Positions 1 to 12,025 of a stretch of DNA of 64,000 nt are shown here, piece after piece; position 1 is the first letter of the stretch; the number at the start of each line of letters is the position of its first letter. Source of the DNA: Apiospora phragmitis (taxonomy: Eukaryota; Ascomycota; Sordariomycetes; Amphisphaeriales; Apiosporaceae); NCBI GenBank assembly GCA_038363925.1, contig JAQQWL010000011.1, positions 6,448,001 through 6,512,000 of the forward strand. Direction: 5' to 3'. A model generated the notes under the pieces. The model was given only the letters and a program-made list of their open reading frames with translations, ran no database searches and was not told the DNA's origin. The translations under genes were made by a program, and so were the position numbers.

Positions 1-1561
1 GCTGACTCCCCGGCTCGCCCGTTCGCCGACATCCTCGGCGCATCGCTTAGATCGAAAAGACGCTTGCGAATACCCTGCTCGGCCAAGAGAGTCGCAATCA
101 ATCTCTGGTTGTCTGCCGAGTCGGGATCAAATGTGAAATCGTCTCTCAGAATCTCCACCATTAACAAGAAAGGTACCTTCTCTGCACTATTCAACACTGT
201 AGCCTCTGCCGGATTTACTCTCACAATCCGGTGGTGGCGACTTCTCGAAGGCGAACCGTCAACTAGCGTAGGAGGACATATCACAGGGATGTCTAATTCG
301 GCGGGCAGGTCCCTCGCAATGAGCGCCAACTCCGCGCGCAGGGCGCTGAGACGAGCTTGCTTGGGGACGATAACGAGACGATTCGAGATGTCTTCGAGCG
401 CGGTCAGGAAAGCGGTCTGGCAGCGGAAGTAATTTTGGCGCAAAAGGCGAGCTTTTTGTATCGATGTCATCTCGGACTGATTCAGGAGCGTCTTGACATG
501 GTGGGAATGTCTACGTGAAAGGTTGTCGGCTGGGCGGGGGAAGACCGCTGACATCGGTGTCGCTGGTTGCGTGACTCTGCCCGGAGTGCGTATATCAGGC
601 AGGGGAAGCGAAGACGAGCTCAGCCGCGCATCTAGCAATTTGCTGTCAATATAAGCCGGTTTGCGCCCATTCTTATTATTCGGCGCATCTTTCGGCGACG
701 AGCCAGCCGACGGCGAGCGTGCTAGTACAGGCGGCGGCGACTTGGGTTCTGTCGGTGATTTGATCTCCTCGGAGTACAGCGAGCTCGTTGTTCGGTGGCC
801 CTCGCGGCGCCTCGAAGACTTCGTTGTCCCGGCAGTTACAGTTTGGCTCCTCATTGGTTTAGGCGTCTGACTTGTTTCCGAGATGACGTCGCCATCTGGC
901 TGAGCCCTCCTCGCTTGCGCGACAGCTAAAGGGCCGGCCCATTGTGGCAGCAGTGGCACTCCTATGCTTGCTATCACGAAACTGGCCAAAACCGTAACAG
1001 GGAGAATGTTCTCCTTGATCTTCTCATGCCTTACTGTATCCGAGTGGCCGAAGACGATATGTTGCACCTTGTTGTACACCCTCCGGCAGGTTCTGAAAGC
1101 TTGTGCTTGGGGCGTCGAGGCGAGGTCGTGCAAGTACGTTTGAAACAGCCAAAATGTCTACAAAGCGTCTCAGTATTCCCGTTCGTTCGTTCTGCCGTTA
1201 AGACAAGGACAGGGTATCAAACCAGCAGAGCAGCAGTAACCGATTCCTCGCAGAGGTCCAACAGGAATTCTTCCAAGGCCATAGACTCATTGTCGACGCT
1301 GATTATAAGGTGACATAGCTGGGGGAGGAAGAACTCGATGTCCTCGTAGGGGAACTGGCGGAGCTTCGAGCACAGGACATAATGGATGCCAACGTGATCT
1401 GCGTAACGTCTAGAGGAGGCGGGAGCGCGGTGGTGAGATGGGCGAACATCCTAGAGCGGGTCGGGGGCCGGGGCTACTCACGAGAGATAGGAGACGGAGA
1501 GGAAGGGATTTTGGTTGAAGACGTCGCTATCGATGAACCGCTGCAGGAGCTTCCACGACAT
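1..1561 (-). CDS. PIK1: Phosphatidylinositol 4-kinase PIK1, N-terminal part (truncated by window edge)
   Basis: Pik1/PI4K-beta makes PtdIns4P at the Golgi and in the nucleus. The start is ATG at 1561-1559. Exons run 1561-1482, 1409-1223 and 1157 down to base 1. Introns are 1481-1410 (GTGAGT..TAG) and 1222-1158 (GTTTGA..TAG), and both keep frame. About 475 residues are visible. I recognise PIK1 from the start MSWKLLQRFID, the helical block EEFLLDLCEESVTAALL, the conserved NILPVTVLASF stretch and a later block containing VPKQARLSALRAEL and FLLMVEILRDDF. A Ser/Pro-rich linker separates the helical part from the last block. The kinase domain lies beyond the left edge. No frameshift is needed here. 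Identity is from remembered family conservation; the splice sites are read directly. Confidence 0.93.
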
Positions 1562-3225
1562 AGCGAATTGTCGTCACCGCACGCACAGCCGCCAGGTGGT
1601 TAAGAGAATGGATCAGGGAGCGGGACGAGCGGCTTCATCGGATTTGTGCATTTAACCTGGGATAGAGCTCTGTCATGTCATGTTATGGCCCATGGGAGAG
1701 AGAGAGGCGAAGCGAGGGCGGAATTGTTCTTTTATGAATCGGGGAAAGGTTGAATTGAACGATTTCTTGGTCCATTTGAGTTGAGGTATTGGTCCAAATC
1801 AATCTGTCCACCAGGTCCAGGTCCAGGTCCAGGGCCAGGGGTGGGCACCGTGGGCTGCTGTCCGTTCAGTTCTGCCACCTAAGCAAAGCATCCGCCAATG
1901 AGCAAATCCATCAATTGCAGCTAACGGCTACTCGGCGTTGCGGGTCTTGCTTCATGCGTACCTGCCTCTCTACAACTTACCTAGAGTAAGCGAGTAAGCA
2001 ATCGTCAGTCCTTTCTCTTCCTTGTCCAATTTCGAACTCTCCAAGGCCCGCCAAGCCGCCCGATGATTCGGCCTAGGCCAGTCTCGGTCAGTACCTGGGG
2101 AGCTGCAATTTACCTGGCAATTGCCGGTGCCTCGGCGCCTTTGTACATTGAAGTATCGTCCTTTATTAGGTTCAGACAACTTAGACAGATTATGTAAGTA
2201 CCTGTCATCCATGAGCTTGTATTGAAGACAGGTCGCTAATGTTGTGCATATGTACTTTGTAGGCAACCCGAGTTCCCGTGTATTGGTATATTCATCAGGT
2301 AGCCAGCCATCATTATAAAAATTATGTTCCGAAATATATAGAACTTGGCGTTTTGACCGTCTCTATTATTATACTGGCAATATACTCAGTAACGTGATTT
2401 TCGATAGTTGCAGACAACTACTCTCGCATTATCCATATCACGTGCTTACTGTACAAGTGGTATCTGCAATCGACCAAATATTTGAAACAAAGGCTTCCAG
2501 GTCCTAGAAAGAATTCGTCCTACGGCATTATCTCGGGTTGGCGACCAGAATCTATCCTTATATATCCGCTTTCATGTCTTTTTTCCCTTCTGTTTTTCTT
2601 CTTGTCATACCAGGGCGCAGGTAGAGGACATCACACATACGTATTGGGTTGGAGGCTCCATCTTACCACGAAATGATGGATACGCCGGTGAAACAGCGGG
2701 ATGTGTTGTGACATTATAAGGCCGAAACTGTCTTTGCGTGTGTGGGTTACCGTAAGCGCGTACATACTTGTGCACAAATACATCATAGCAGCTCGCTGGG
2801 CCAGTCAACAAGGTATATCACGAAATCGCTGTTCAGCCAAGTTCAGCCACCAGAGGATGACTGAAGAATGCGCATCGCGTCCACCGGCGAGTACACGTAC
2901 AAGCAACAGTTTAGCCTGAAGGCCATGGATTGTTGGATCAACGACCTGAATTCGGTCATTTATATTAGATTCGTGAACAACCAGTTGGATAACTCTCTCC
3001 GAAGGCCATGCTATGTGTGAAGGCTCGGAATGCCACAAGTCAATTTTGGAGCAACAATACGCCCTGGGAATCCTCAACGCCGGGAGTGTATGCTTAACCT
3101 ATCTGAACGCCACCAGGCGACCCGACCGTCGCCCTCATAATTCATACCGTACGGACCGTAACCTCGTAAAGACGCAAGAAAGGACATGAGTGGTGGTGGT
3201 GGTGCGACGCCCGCCCCCTCCCCTC
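1562..3225. other. Intergenic, upstream of PIK1
   Basis: No convincing gene. It holds a short imperfect tandem of the hexamer ccaggt near 1810-1840 and AT-richer sequence near 2310-2480. The first few hundred bases should carry the PIK1 promoter and 5' UTR, and the right end the 3' UTR of the histone-fold gene. Confidence 0.5.
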
Positions 3226-4306
3226 CTACGATTCCGCCTTCTTCTTCCTGCCGCCTCGCCGCTTCTTGGGCTGTGGCTCGACCTCCTCTTCGCTCTCCGT
3301 TCTCGACCTTGGCCTTGCCGGCTCTCGACGTGTCCTCCCTTCTCGCTGACCTTGGCCACGATCTCTCGCAGGAAGTCCCACTCGTTATTTGAGTCTATAG
3401 CTTGCTTGAGCATCTGCGCCGAGATCCTCTTCGAGTTCCTCTCCTTGGCGACGTCGGCACTCTTTGTGACGATCTGCACCATGAAAAGCTCCAAGGCTTT
3501 GCCGACGGCAATGGGTGTTTGCTGGGCGACCTTGCCGACCTCTTCGTCTGCCTGCATGATGCGCTTGATGCGTGCCGTCGGGAACTTTGTCTTGACGGGG
3601 ACGGGGCGATCTCCGCCTCTTCTTTCATCTGAGAAGCCTTGCGGGGTGGCATGGCGCTGACGGGTTCCGGCTCAGCCGGGAACTCGTGTTTAATTGGTGG
3701 CCGCGACGCAGGCGACGGTGGCGCGAGTGCTGGTGCTGACGCAGCAGGTGCAGGTGCAGGCGGTGGTGGTTGGTACTGGTTCGCGTTGTGGTTTGCTGGG
3801 AATGCAGGTGGAAAATAAGGTGGTTGTTGTTGTTGCTGCTGTTGCTGTTGTTGTGGATGGCTACTTGGTGCCTGTTGTTGGTGGTACTGCGCCTGAGGTT
3901 GGGGTTGCGGCGGTTGCAACTGTAAGGGCACCTGCTGCTGCGGCGGCGAATATTGGTGTTGGAGATAGAAAGGCTGCGGCAGTGCGGCATAGGACGGTGG
4001 GGGTGTTTGCCGGGGCTGCTGGTGGTGCTGTTGGTGCTGGGGTTGTTGGTGGTGTTGATGTAAACCGTAATGGTGCGTTTGCTGCTGCTGCTGGAGAGGC
4101 GAAGAATGCTGTAGTTGTGGTGGTTGCGGAGGATAGTTCTGCGGAAAGCTGTGGTGGGGCTGCAACGACGAGCTGGAGTATTCAGGGATGCCGGAATTTG
4201 CATAGGTTGGGAGCGCAACTGGCTCTGGCCCACTCGTGAAAAAAGAAGAGAGGTCAGGACTCCTGGGTGCATAGGAGGCTCCGTCGTTCTCGGCTCCGGC
4301 TGACAT
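3226..4306 (-). CDS. BUR6: NC2alpha/DRAP1 (Bur6)-like histone-fold transcription repressor, frameshifted
   Basis: NC2alpha pairs with NC2beta and binds TBP to repress or tune RNA polymerase II initiation. The ATG at 4306-4304 opens a ~230-residue low-complexity arm rich in Gln, His and Pro. The histone fold follows ([18 protein letters not shown], then an [14 protein letters not shown] helix and [13 protein letters not shown]). The end is basic, [14 protein letters not shown], with TAG at 3228-3226. Three one-base shifts break the frame as given: a missing base near the G run 3603-3606, an extra base near CCC 3337-3339, and an extra base near 3297. With these corrected the protein is 359 aa. 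A small intron instead of the first shift is possible, but I find no good donor. DPB3/NF-YC relatives share the fold; the [11 protein letters not shown] and C-terminal features favour NC2alpha. Confidence 0.82.
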
Positions 4307-5550
4307 GCTTCTGGAAGGTCGGCAGCCTGTTTCCCTCTTACTTTTCTTTTAACCTTGGGAGTGCTGAAGTTATGTAAGAGTCGATTGAATTGTGAATAGA
4401 TTTGTGTATTGGTGAGTTGAATTTAGATGAGTAATAATAAGCACGAAGTCGATGTCGATGTCACATCTGACCGAATGAGGGGCTGACTGGCTGGCTGGCA
4501 CAGATGGGCAGTGGCAGAGGCGGCAGAGGCAGACAGAGCTTGGGGGGGGGGGTGTGCCTTGGCTTACACTGCACGGTCTACCTGCACTTTTTGGCTCTCA
4601 CTCACTCTCTCTCTGAATCGCAATGGGGTCGGGTCGAGCTGGGCTGAGAGTGGGATTTAAATACTGAATGGTCAGGGGTCAGAACGAACTCTGAGTCCTT
4701 AGCGGAGAGAAGACTTGCAGGGGTCCCCTGCCGCCTACTTGCTCAGCATAGCCACCTTTTCCCCATCTAGTTCGCGTTGGTCTTTCTTTTCTTCAACGAG
4801 GCTACTGCAGATCCCGTCACCACCAAACGCGCCCCAGTTGCTGTACACAGCTTGACAGGTGTAACTATTGTCCATCCTCATCCTCATCCTCTATTAACCG
4901 CCAATCCTGATAATGCACCAACCATTCATATCGGGCTCCATCCATATGGGCCGAACTGCCAAGCTGCTTACAATAGCGCTCCCCGTGTTGCCGATGATGG
5001 CCGACTGTGACTCGCGTCCTCACCTGAAGAAATCTTAATAAGATGGCCACGCCAAGAACTTATTGATCGGTTCCATGGATCTGCCTGTGGTAGGACGAGA
5101 GAACCACTGCAGGCTGAAGTCAGCACAATCAATCGTCTGCATACTGGCTTACCGACAATGGAGTATACAACGGTTTGCCTATCAACATCCTCAAGCGAGG
5201 TGTGCCTTTTCTTTGCCCGTCGTTTGTGTCTGTTTCACGACGCCTGAAGTAAGCACTTCCTGCAGTACCTAAAGGTATCACCTATAGACCCTTGATGCAA
5301 CCAACCAAAGCCCAACGGCTGTGTGTCATGGATGATGATAATCCATCAGAGCTTTCTTATTCACGGAGACCTGCTATCAAGGCAGAGCTCGAAGCCGCTT
5401 GCATCAGCTCTCGGGTTTCGCCTCTGCCTTGTGGTCGCTGAAGGTTTACTTGATCTAATCTGACATGGCACGGGTTCACATCGCCTGGCTAGGCTGCCAA
5501 CGTTATTTGATGTCTACCTGCACCTCTTTCCTCTCTCTCCCTTTTCACTA
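4307..5550. other. Intergenic between NC2alpha-like and hydrolase genes
   Basis: No gene recognised. It contains a G11 run at about 4542-4552, CT-rich stretches near 4580-4610 and a small cctcat repeat near 4870-4895. The left part is the likely promoter of the NC2alpha-like gene and the right end the 3' UTR of the hydrolase gene. Confidence 0.45.
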
Positions 5551-7007
5551 TCATGCCGCGATTTTCTCTTTGATCTGTTCAACCAAGGCTTTCAACCCTT
5601 TCTGTCTGTCTACTGCCGACGTGCAGAGAAATAGAGAGGCCACGGGCCATGCATGGATTCCTCCTTCCTCGGCCCGGCTGCTCGCTTTGACCCCATGTGT
5701 CTCCCAAAATTTGACCAGGTCTTCGATCTCTGGGGCGAATGCTTCCTCTTTGCCAAAGGCCACGAAAAGCCCTCCGGAGGGACAGGCTCTTTTCCACCAC
5801 TGCGCATCTCTGCAGTTGCCTGGTGATATCAGTGGGTCGTCTGGCTCGACTTTGCCATTTGCGTAGTCCAGCGCATACTGATGCAGCCTTTCCTCGTCGA
5901 GATAGTCGCTTGGCGTGTTTTGGTGCTTTGGGGATAGCAATGTGGTCCAAGGCGATATGAAGGCGGCCATACGTGGTCGTTCCAAACGCCAGTCACCCGT
6001 CTCGTTCAACTGGTTTGCGTCATGTTTCATATTGGCCCGGTGCAGTAACAAACTCAGCATTATGGTAGCACCCGCTGAGTCACCGCTTACACAGATCTTG
6101 GATGCATCTCCTACTGTAGTCAAGACGTGTCGATACCCCGCAATGGCCTGGTGTAGCTGTGTGGGAAAAGAATCATCAGGCACTAAGGTGTATTCCAGCG
6201 CAAATATGGCAGGATTTCGATATCCGCTCTGGTCGAGTAGCGTCACCCAGGTGAGGAGAAATTCGAGATAGAAATAAGGAGACCCCATGGAAAACCCGCC
6301 GCCTGCGTATTTACTTGTGAGCAAAGTTGAACGTTGAAATGGTCTCCTTGACTTACCATGGGCGTAATAAACACAGACATCTATTGGTTTGGCTGGATCT
6401 TTGATTAGCCATACACCCCGGCACCTGTCCTGTATCACATCACAGTCAGCATTTGTTTATTCTTCTTGGTAGACTCAGGGGGGGTCAGCAAGAGTCACCC
6501 TTACATCCTCATAATCATGCCAATGTATGGGACACCTGATGAAGCCGTGGCGAAGCATTCTGAATCTCAGAAACGGCAGGGCGACCTGTCTTGAGAAGAA
6601 GACTCGCCCAACCTTGGGAGGGATGTTGGCGAATGCATAACGAACGCAACGGACCACGAAATCCTCAAATGGAGCAGCTCTCTGCACGAATGGGGTTTGC
6701 TGGCTGCGATCTGTGAAGTAGCGCTCGTAGATGAAGCTCGTGGGCAGCTTGTATACTTGGGACGCATGTTAGAACCACCCGTATAGCCGAAACAGTATAT
6801 GGATTTATATTCTCCTTATTTTCTTTTATTCTCTTTCGTGAAGATAGGTACATGTAGGTAGCGAAGGCACTTGCACTTACCAAGAAAGGGAAGGCATTGC
6901 AATACAACTCCGAGTGTCTCAACGGGTCCGACGTGGATGAGGAGTTGGGGTGCGAGGAAGACGCAGAAAACTAAACAGTCGAGGTATGATACAGGACCTA
7001 GGATCAT
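5551..7007 (-). CDS. Alpha/beta-hydrolase fold-3 (HSL-type) esterase/lipase
   Basis: Predicted 400-aa serine hydrolase of the hormone-sensitive-lipase type, acting on an unknown ester. Exons: 7007-6881, 6755-6505, 6429-6357 and 6302-5551. All introns have GT..AG ends (donors GTAAGT, GTAAGG, GTAAGT) and the frame closes exactly. The oxyanion-hole motif HGGGF (about residue 150) is created by splicing across the last intron. The nucleophile elbow GDSAGA lies near residue 225, and a C-terminal HAWP supplies the likely catalytic His. The first ~40 residues are hydrophobic (LDCLVFCVFLAPQLLI) and look like a membrane anchor or signal segment. Related fungal proteins are often called steryl-acetyl-hydrolase-like; the substrate cannot be told from sequence. 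Confidence 0.88.
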
Positions 7008-7603
7008 ATTGGCGATAGCAATGGTGACACCTCCCCCACGAATAATTTAGGATCGGACTGTTGTCTCATTGATCAATCTGCTCCTGTTGGATCTGGAATA
7101 GGTGGTCTGGAGATCTGTTAACAAATACCTAGGAGTGGTAATCCAAACACAATCATTTGTGAACCTTGAAGGCTACAGAGGCGTCCAGACTAGACTAATT
7201 AACGAATGACGTCGAAGACAAGAGGGTCCATGGCATGTTTTAGGCAGGCTACCGCCCCAAACTTAGCATTCAATTGGAACAGAACAGTTACTCAAGTCGG
7301 TATGTTCTGAACAACATTACATAACCGTGCTGTCTCACAGACATTCGTGATGAACAGGTGGACAGGTAGACAAACAGTCGTACTTAATGAGTGTAAATAA
7401 GTATCTACCAATTGTTCTTGAACTCGATTTTAAAGGATTCTATAGCCTCTACCTGCTGTGGAGCCAATTCTCAAATGCATCCTCATATTTATGTCCAATC
7501 TCACGAGGAATAACGACCTCTTGACTCTAAAACCCATCTTCGTCTATTAAGGAAACGTCACATCGTAAACATCTTTCCGTTTTCCGTCTTTCTTTTGTCT
7601 TGA
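7008..7603. other. Intergenic; promoter of hydrolase and 3' UTR of xylulokinase
   Basis: No ORF of note and no repeat. AT-rich compared with flanking exons. Confidence 0.5.
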
Positions 7604-9468
7604 TTAGTTGTGGGCTACCTGGAGGATCTCTTGCTCCATCTTCTCAAACGCGGGCACAACGTTGCCGTACTGCTGGAAGATGCCGTTGCGGTAGCCGTCG
7701 TCGACCTTCTGGATGGCTTCGGCCTCGTGCCAGCGCTCCGAGATGAGCTCGTCGAACGTCTCGCGGTCGGTCCGGCGCTCGAGCGCCCAGACCGCCTTGT
7801 ACGCGCCGCCCAGCGCGCACGCGTTGCCGCCGACGTCGAGCTTGTAGACGCCCTCGGCGCCGCCCAGCACGTCGCCCAGAACCCGCGAGATGGCCGGGTT
7901 CAGCGAGCCGCCGCCCACGAGGTAGATGCGGCGCGGCTGGGCCGGCAGGCTAGACCCGGGCGGGCTGCCCAGCAGGCTGTGCGAGCGCAGGCGCATCGAA
8001 AGGGCCTGCGACTCAACGATGATGCGGGCATCCGTTTCGGAGTTCCATTCCTCTTGCGCCTTCTGCAGGTCGGACCCGTCCTCCGCCTTGCTGGTGTACC
8101 GCCAAGTCCCCGCTTTGATGTTGGGGACAATCTCCGGAAGTGGGAAGTACAGGCCCAGCTTAGCCCGGTCGCCCTCGGTCCGCACGTCCAGCGGCGGCGT
8201 GGCCATGACGGACTTGTTGAAGTTGGCCCAGGGGTCTGCACCGTCGGCCTTCGGGAGCCTGTCGCGCACCTTCTCGCGCGCGAGCCCGCCGTTCTTGTAG
8301 CAGAGCATGAACATGTACTGTCCTGGGTTGCAGGGGTGGTTCATGAAGTGATACGACGGGTGAGGCTTGTAGGTATGCGTGACCATCAGGAACGTCGAAG
8401 ACGTGCCCAGTGACACGATGGCGTCCATTGGCCGGAGCGGCAGAGCAAGGATGGTTGCCGGGTTGTCGCCCGTGAAGGCTACGACCTGGCAGTCGGGACT
8501 GAAGCCGTACTTCTCGACAAAATACTGGCTGATGCCGCCCATGCTGCCGCCGCCGTCCAGACGCACATCGCCCAGCTTCTTCCGCAGGTCCGCAACGCCA
8601 TCTTTGCCTCCGGCGCAGAGCTCGAGGAGCTCCTCGCTCCACTTGGCATTGCTGACGTCCCACAAATTCATGCCAGTGACGTCACTGATGTCCATAGGGG
8701 CGATGGCACCCAGAAACACGGAGGCCAGGAACGAAGATACCAGTGAGATCCGAGCAGTCTTCTGGTAGACTTCGGGTCGGCGCCTTCGCATTCTCATGAT
8801 CTGTGCCCCCGTGAAGCGCTAAGAGAAGAAAATTGTCAGCATCGGCACACCATCGAACAGAAGAAGTAACTGGTAGGACTTAGGCTGATATACATGATGT
8901 GCTGCGCTGCCGGTGACGTCGGCCAATTTCTGCTTTGAGCCCAAGTGCTGGTCATAGAAATCGCATTCGGCCTGGGTGCTATGGTCCTGCCAATTGGGGC
9001 TGAATTCGTAGGCGAATGCGTCCTTCAGTTGCTCGCGCAGTGAGCCCTTGTCCTTGCTCAGCGCCTTGAGCTCAGGCTCTCCGGGAGCGGCCCAGAAGAC
9101 GCTGCCATGCTGCTGGCCCGAGCCGCTGAGGCCCTTGATGTCGGATATGGGGCACTTCTTCTCCACGAGTCGCGAGAGCACCAAGTCTACGGCCTCCAGC
9201 CACATGGCCACAGGCGCGAACACCTCGCCCTCATCCTCATTAGTCTTCACGCCCTTGGTGATGCCGTACTTGGACCCGAAGTCGGCGTCGAAGTCAACCT
9301 TGGCCTCCGAGACGACCTTGAGATCCATCGAGACCACAATGGCTACAAAGCGGGCGGTGCGTCGTAAGCATCATGGGGCGGGTACGTGGGAAACGGTTTC
9401 GGTCATTACTTACCCTTGAGCTGTTGGGTTGAGAGATCGAACCCTAGGTATAAGGGACCGGAGCTCAT
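7604..9468 (-). CDS. XKS1: D-xylulose kinase (FGGY family)
   Basis: Phosphorylates D-xylulose to xylulose 5-phosphate with ATP, linking xylose and arabinose catabolism to the pentose phosphate pathway in the cytosol. Exons: 9468-9414, 9342-8894 and 8818-7604. Introns are 9413-9343 (GTAAGT..TAG) and 8893-8819 (GTATAT..TAG). The product is 572 aa, close to fungal xylulokinases. The N-terminal FGGY half opens with YLGFDLSTQQLK and has GLSGSGQQHGSVFW. The splice joins SAAHH to RFTGAQI, a family signature. MDISDVTGMNLWD carries the likely catalytic Asp. The C-terminal half has VSLGTSSTFL and IYLVGGGSLNPAI, then the ALGGAYKA helix. No frameshift. A 267-aa open frame on the opposite strand is a GC-rich shadow. 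Confidence 0.95.
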
Positions 9469-10472
9469 CTTGTCGAGGTATATTGGTTTGACGCCAAGTA
9501 AAAATAACGTTTGGAAGAATGCTTGAGTAAGTAGGTACTGTAGTCAGATATGGTGACGCTAGTCTGTGTGACTTAAGGAGCAACACAAAGAAATGGGAAG
9601 GACAAGTGAACAGCTAAGAGAGAAGTTTAAGTAAGGGGATGATTGCCACAAAAACCGATACCTCGTGAGCTGAAGGAAAATAAGGATAAAAGTAAACCAC
9701 GATAGAGAAATGGTGCCACAACCATCAGAGCAAGGTGGCTCTTCACGATGCGTTTCCGGAGTCTCTTGATGCAAGCTTGACGCGGGGCCCCCACTATGAG
9801 ATCAGGTTACCCAGAGTCCGAGAACCGTAGCCAGTGTCGAGGCAGGGTTTGGTGGGGAGGGACTTTCGGACCATCAGCCTTTCGCTGTAGCTCTGCCATA
9901 GCCTTGCAGTATCCCATTCAGCCTAAATGGGTGCATCGATCGATTGGTCTGGATCCTGGCACAAGGGTTCCTTACATACTGCGTGCAGCGTGTGACCTGT
10001 CACCTGTTAATAGGCGGTGGGCGAAACCACCTTCGTTAGTTACTGTCCTTGGTCATTGAAAAGTTCAACATAATTCAGCCAAGTATTCTGGAAGATTGGC
10101 GAGGTTTTCTCCCATTGCTTGGTCTGGTACCGTAACGCAATGTTGCAGAATGGATTGATCGATCTATCATTGTATGTATGATACATTCATGGCGTCCCAT
10201 CGCCCATATGCAAATGTTGGACCCGTCATTCTCAACGCCTTCTGATGCTGCAAATACACCTTCTCGAGGTGGTAGAATACACATAATATGACTTTTCTTA
10301 TCGAAGTCAGTCCAGACTACTTCATATCCAGCTTATCTTGAAGCAGATTCTGTTCTCGTGGTATTATAGCCTTTTGCCCTCTTCCAAAGTGTGGTCTGGT
10401 ATCCATCACCAACCTAAAACGCCGTATAAACGAAGAAAATAGGGTGAGACAACAAAGGTCGTGCATGGCCCT
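9469..10472. other. Intergenic; xylulokinase promoter side
   Basis: No gene recognised. Sequence just above 9468 is the probable XKS1 promoter; I could not pick out a confident carbon-catabolite or xylose-regulator site by eye. The right end is the 3' UTR of the metal transporter. Confidence 0.45.
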
Positions 10473-12025
10473 TTAGTGGCTCTTGTGACTGTGACCATTG
10501 CCATGGTCGTGATCATGTTCCTCCTCGGGTTCCGGGCTGGATCTCGGGCTCACGTCGCCAGGAATGAACTCGTCGAACTTGGGGACAACCTGGGTTTCCT
10601 TGGGCACGAAACGGACCCGGACCTTGCGAACACCACGGACTTTGCCGCCCACACGAGCTCTGACATTGTCCTCAACATCCCTCACGTGCTCAACGGTCCA
10701 ATCCTTGGGTACCGCGATCTCGAGGTCGACAAGGTAGTTCTGGCCCGATTTAACTCCGGTTACTTCACGAAGCTCAGTGACATGACCCTCGTGCATATCG
10801 GCAAGAGCGTTGCGTGCCTGCTTTCCAACTGAACCTTTAATCTCATCATCTATGCTGCGGTCGGCGAGTTCCATCACGGAAGCGACCGTGTTCTCCGCAC
10901 CTGCCTTGATAACCAGAAGGGAGATGAGGAGGCCACCAACAGGATCTAACCAAGCTGCATTCTGCACAAAGTTGGCGCCAATGATAACGGCGAGTGTGAC
11001 GATGCCGGTAAGACTGTCGACTCGATGGTGAACGGCGTTGGATGCTAAAACCGAGGACTTGCGCTCACGCGCAACTTTCATAGCTGGGGTTGTCAGTTAG
11101 TAGCTGTTCCCACTCGGCGATTCAAGTTCTATTAAGGGGGTACTGCTTTCGACTTACTTGCGTGGTACAGCCATTCCTTCACTGCCACTGTTCCTGCAGC
11201 GAGCCAGGCAGCATGAAGACTGGGTGCCTCATGTCCGTGGCCGTGTCCATGACTGTGGCTGTGGCTATGGGCATGCGCCATCATCTCTGCCGCAGCTGCC
11301 GGGTCGAGGAAGAAGTGGCTGTAGAGTGACAATAGACTGCCCCAGCACATCCACATACCACCAGCTAGAAGCATGCCGGACACGCCCAGAGAACCCAAGC
11401 TCTCGATCTTGCCAAATCCAACAGGAAACTTATCTGTCGGCGGTCGCAAGCTCCAGGAGATGGTGGCAAGGGTCAGGATGTCGGATGCTAAGTCGGTAAC
11501 ACTGTGAAAGGCGTCGGCGACCATTGCTTTGGAGTTGAACATGTAGCCACCTACACCTTTGGCTATGGCCATGCCGAGGTTGGAAGCGAGGCCAATTCGG
11601 GTGATGCGCACGCCAGCGTCGTTCTTGTTCTTCGAAGTGAGGTAGACATTATCGTGGTGATGGTGATGTCCGTGGCTGTGGCCATGGCCGCTGTGGCCTC
11701 GAGTCTGGGTGAGAGCTGCCATGGCTGGAAATGAACGGAGGAAGCGACGAGTGTGCGACGGTCGCAATAACAAGGGGATGGCCTGGGGCGGTTTAGACTG
11801 CGACTCAATGGAAGCAGATGATGTTTGAAGAACACGGTAATGAAGGGACTTGTTACGGCGATGTGTCCTCAGGTGGTCATGTTGTAGGGAATATGTGGTA
11901 AAGGAAGGTGACGGAGCTGGAAGTAAGCCACTCCCATTCGCGTTCCAGCAAGCTGTAAGGCGGCGGCTGCAGCTATTACTACTTGGCCCAAGCCTCAGGG
12001 CTGCCGCACACGGTCGACTCGACAT
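10473..12025 (-). CDS. Cation diffusion facilitator, probably mitochondrial (MMT1/2-like)
   Basis: Predicted 492-aa metal transporter of the CDF family, exporting Zn2+, Fe2+ or Mn2+ by antiport. Exons: 12025-11158 and 11083-10473; the intron 11157-11084 (GTAAGT..CAG) rejoins LYHA-T-MKVARERKSS. The first ~100 residues are Arg/Ser-rich with few acids, as in a mitochondrial presequence. The transmembrane core carries the metal-site motifs FHSVTDLASD (TM2) and NAVHHRVDS (TM5). Three His-rich segments stand out: before TM1 (GHGHSHGHHHHHD), between TM4 and TM5 (HAHSHSHSHGHGHGHE) and at the C terminus (HDHDHGNGHSH). The architecture fits the yeast Mmt1/Mmt2 group. Metal choice and localisation are inferred. 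Confidence 0.9.

Noticed and set aside
3694..4239. 181-codon Val/Ala-rich frame opposite the Gln-rich arm of the NC2alpha-like gene
   Set aside because: Product of reading CAG/CTG-type repeats on the other strand.
7610..8413. 267-codon open frame on the plus strand opposite xylulokinase
   Set aside because: Shadow of a GC-rich exon; biased composition, no family, and the opposite strand encodes a full kinase.
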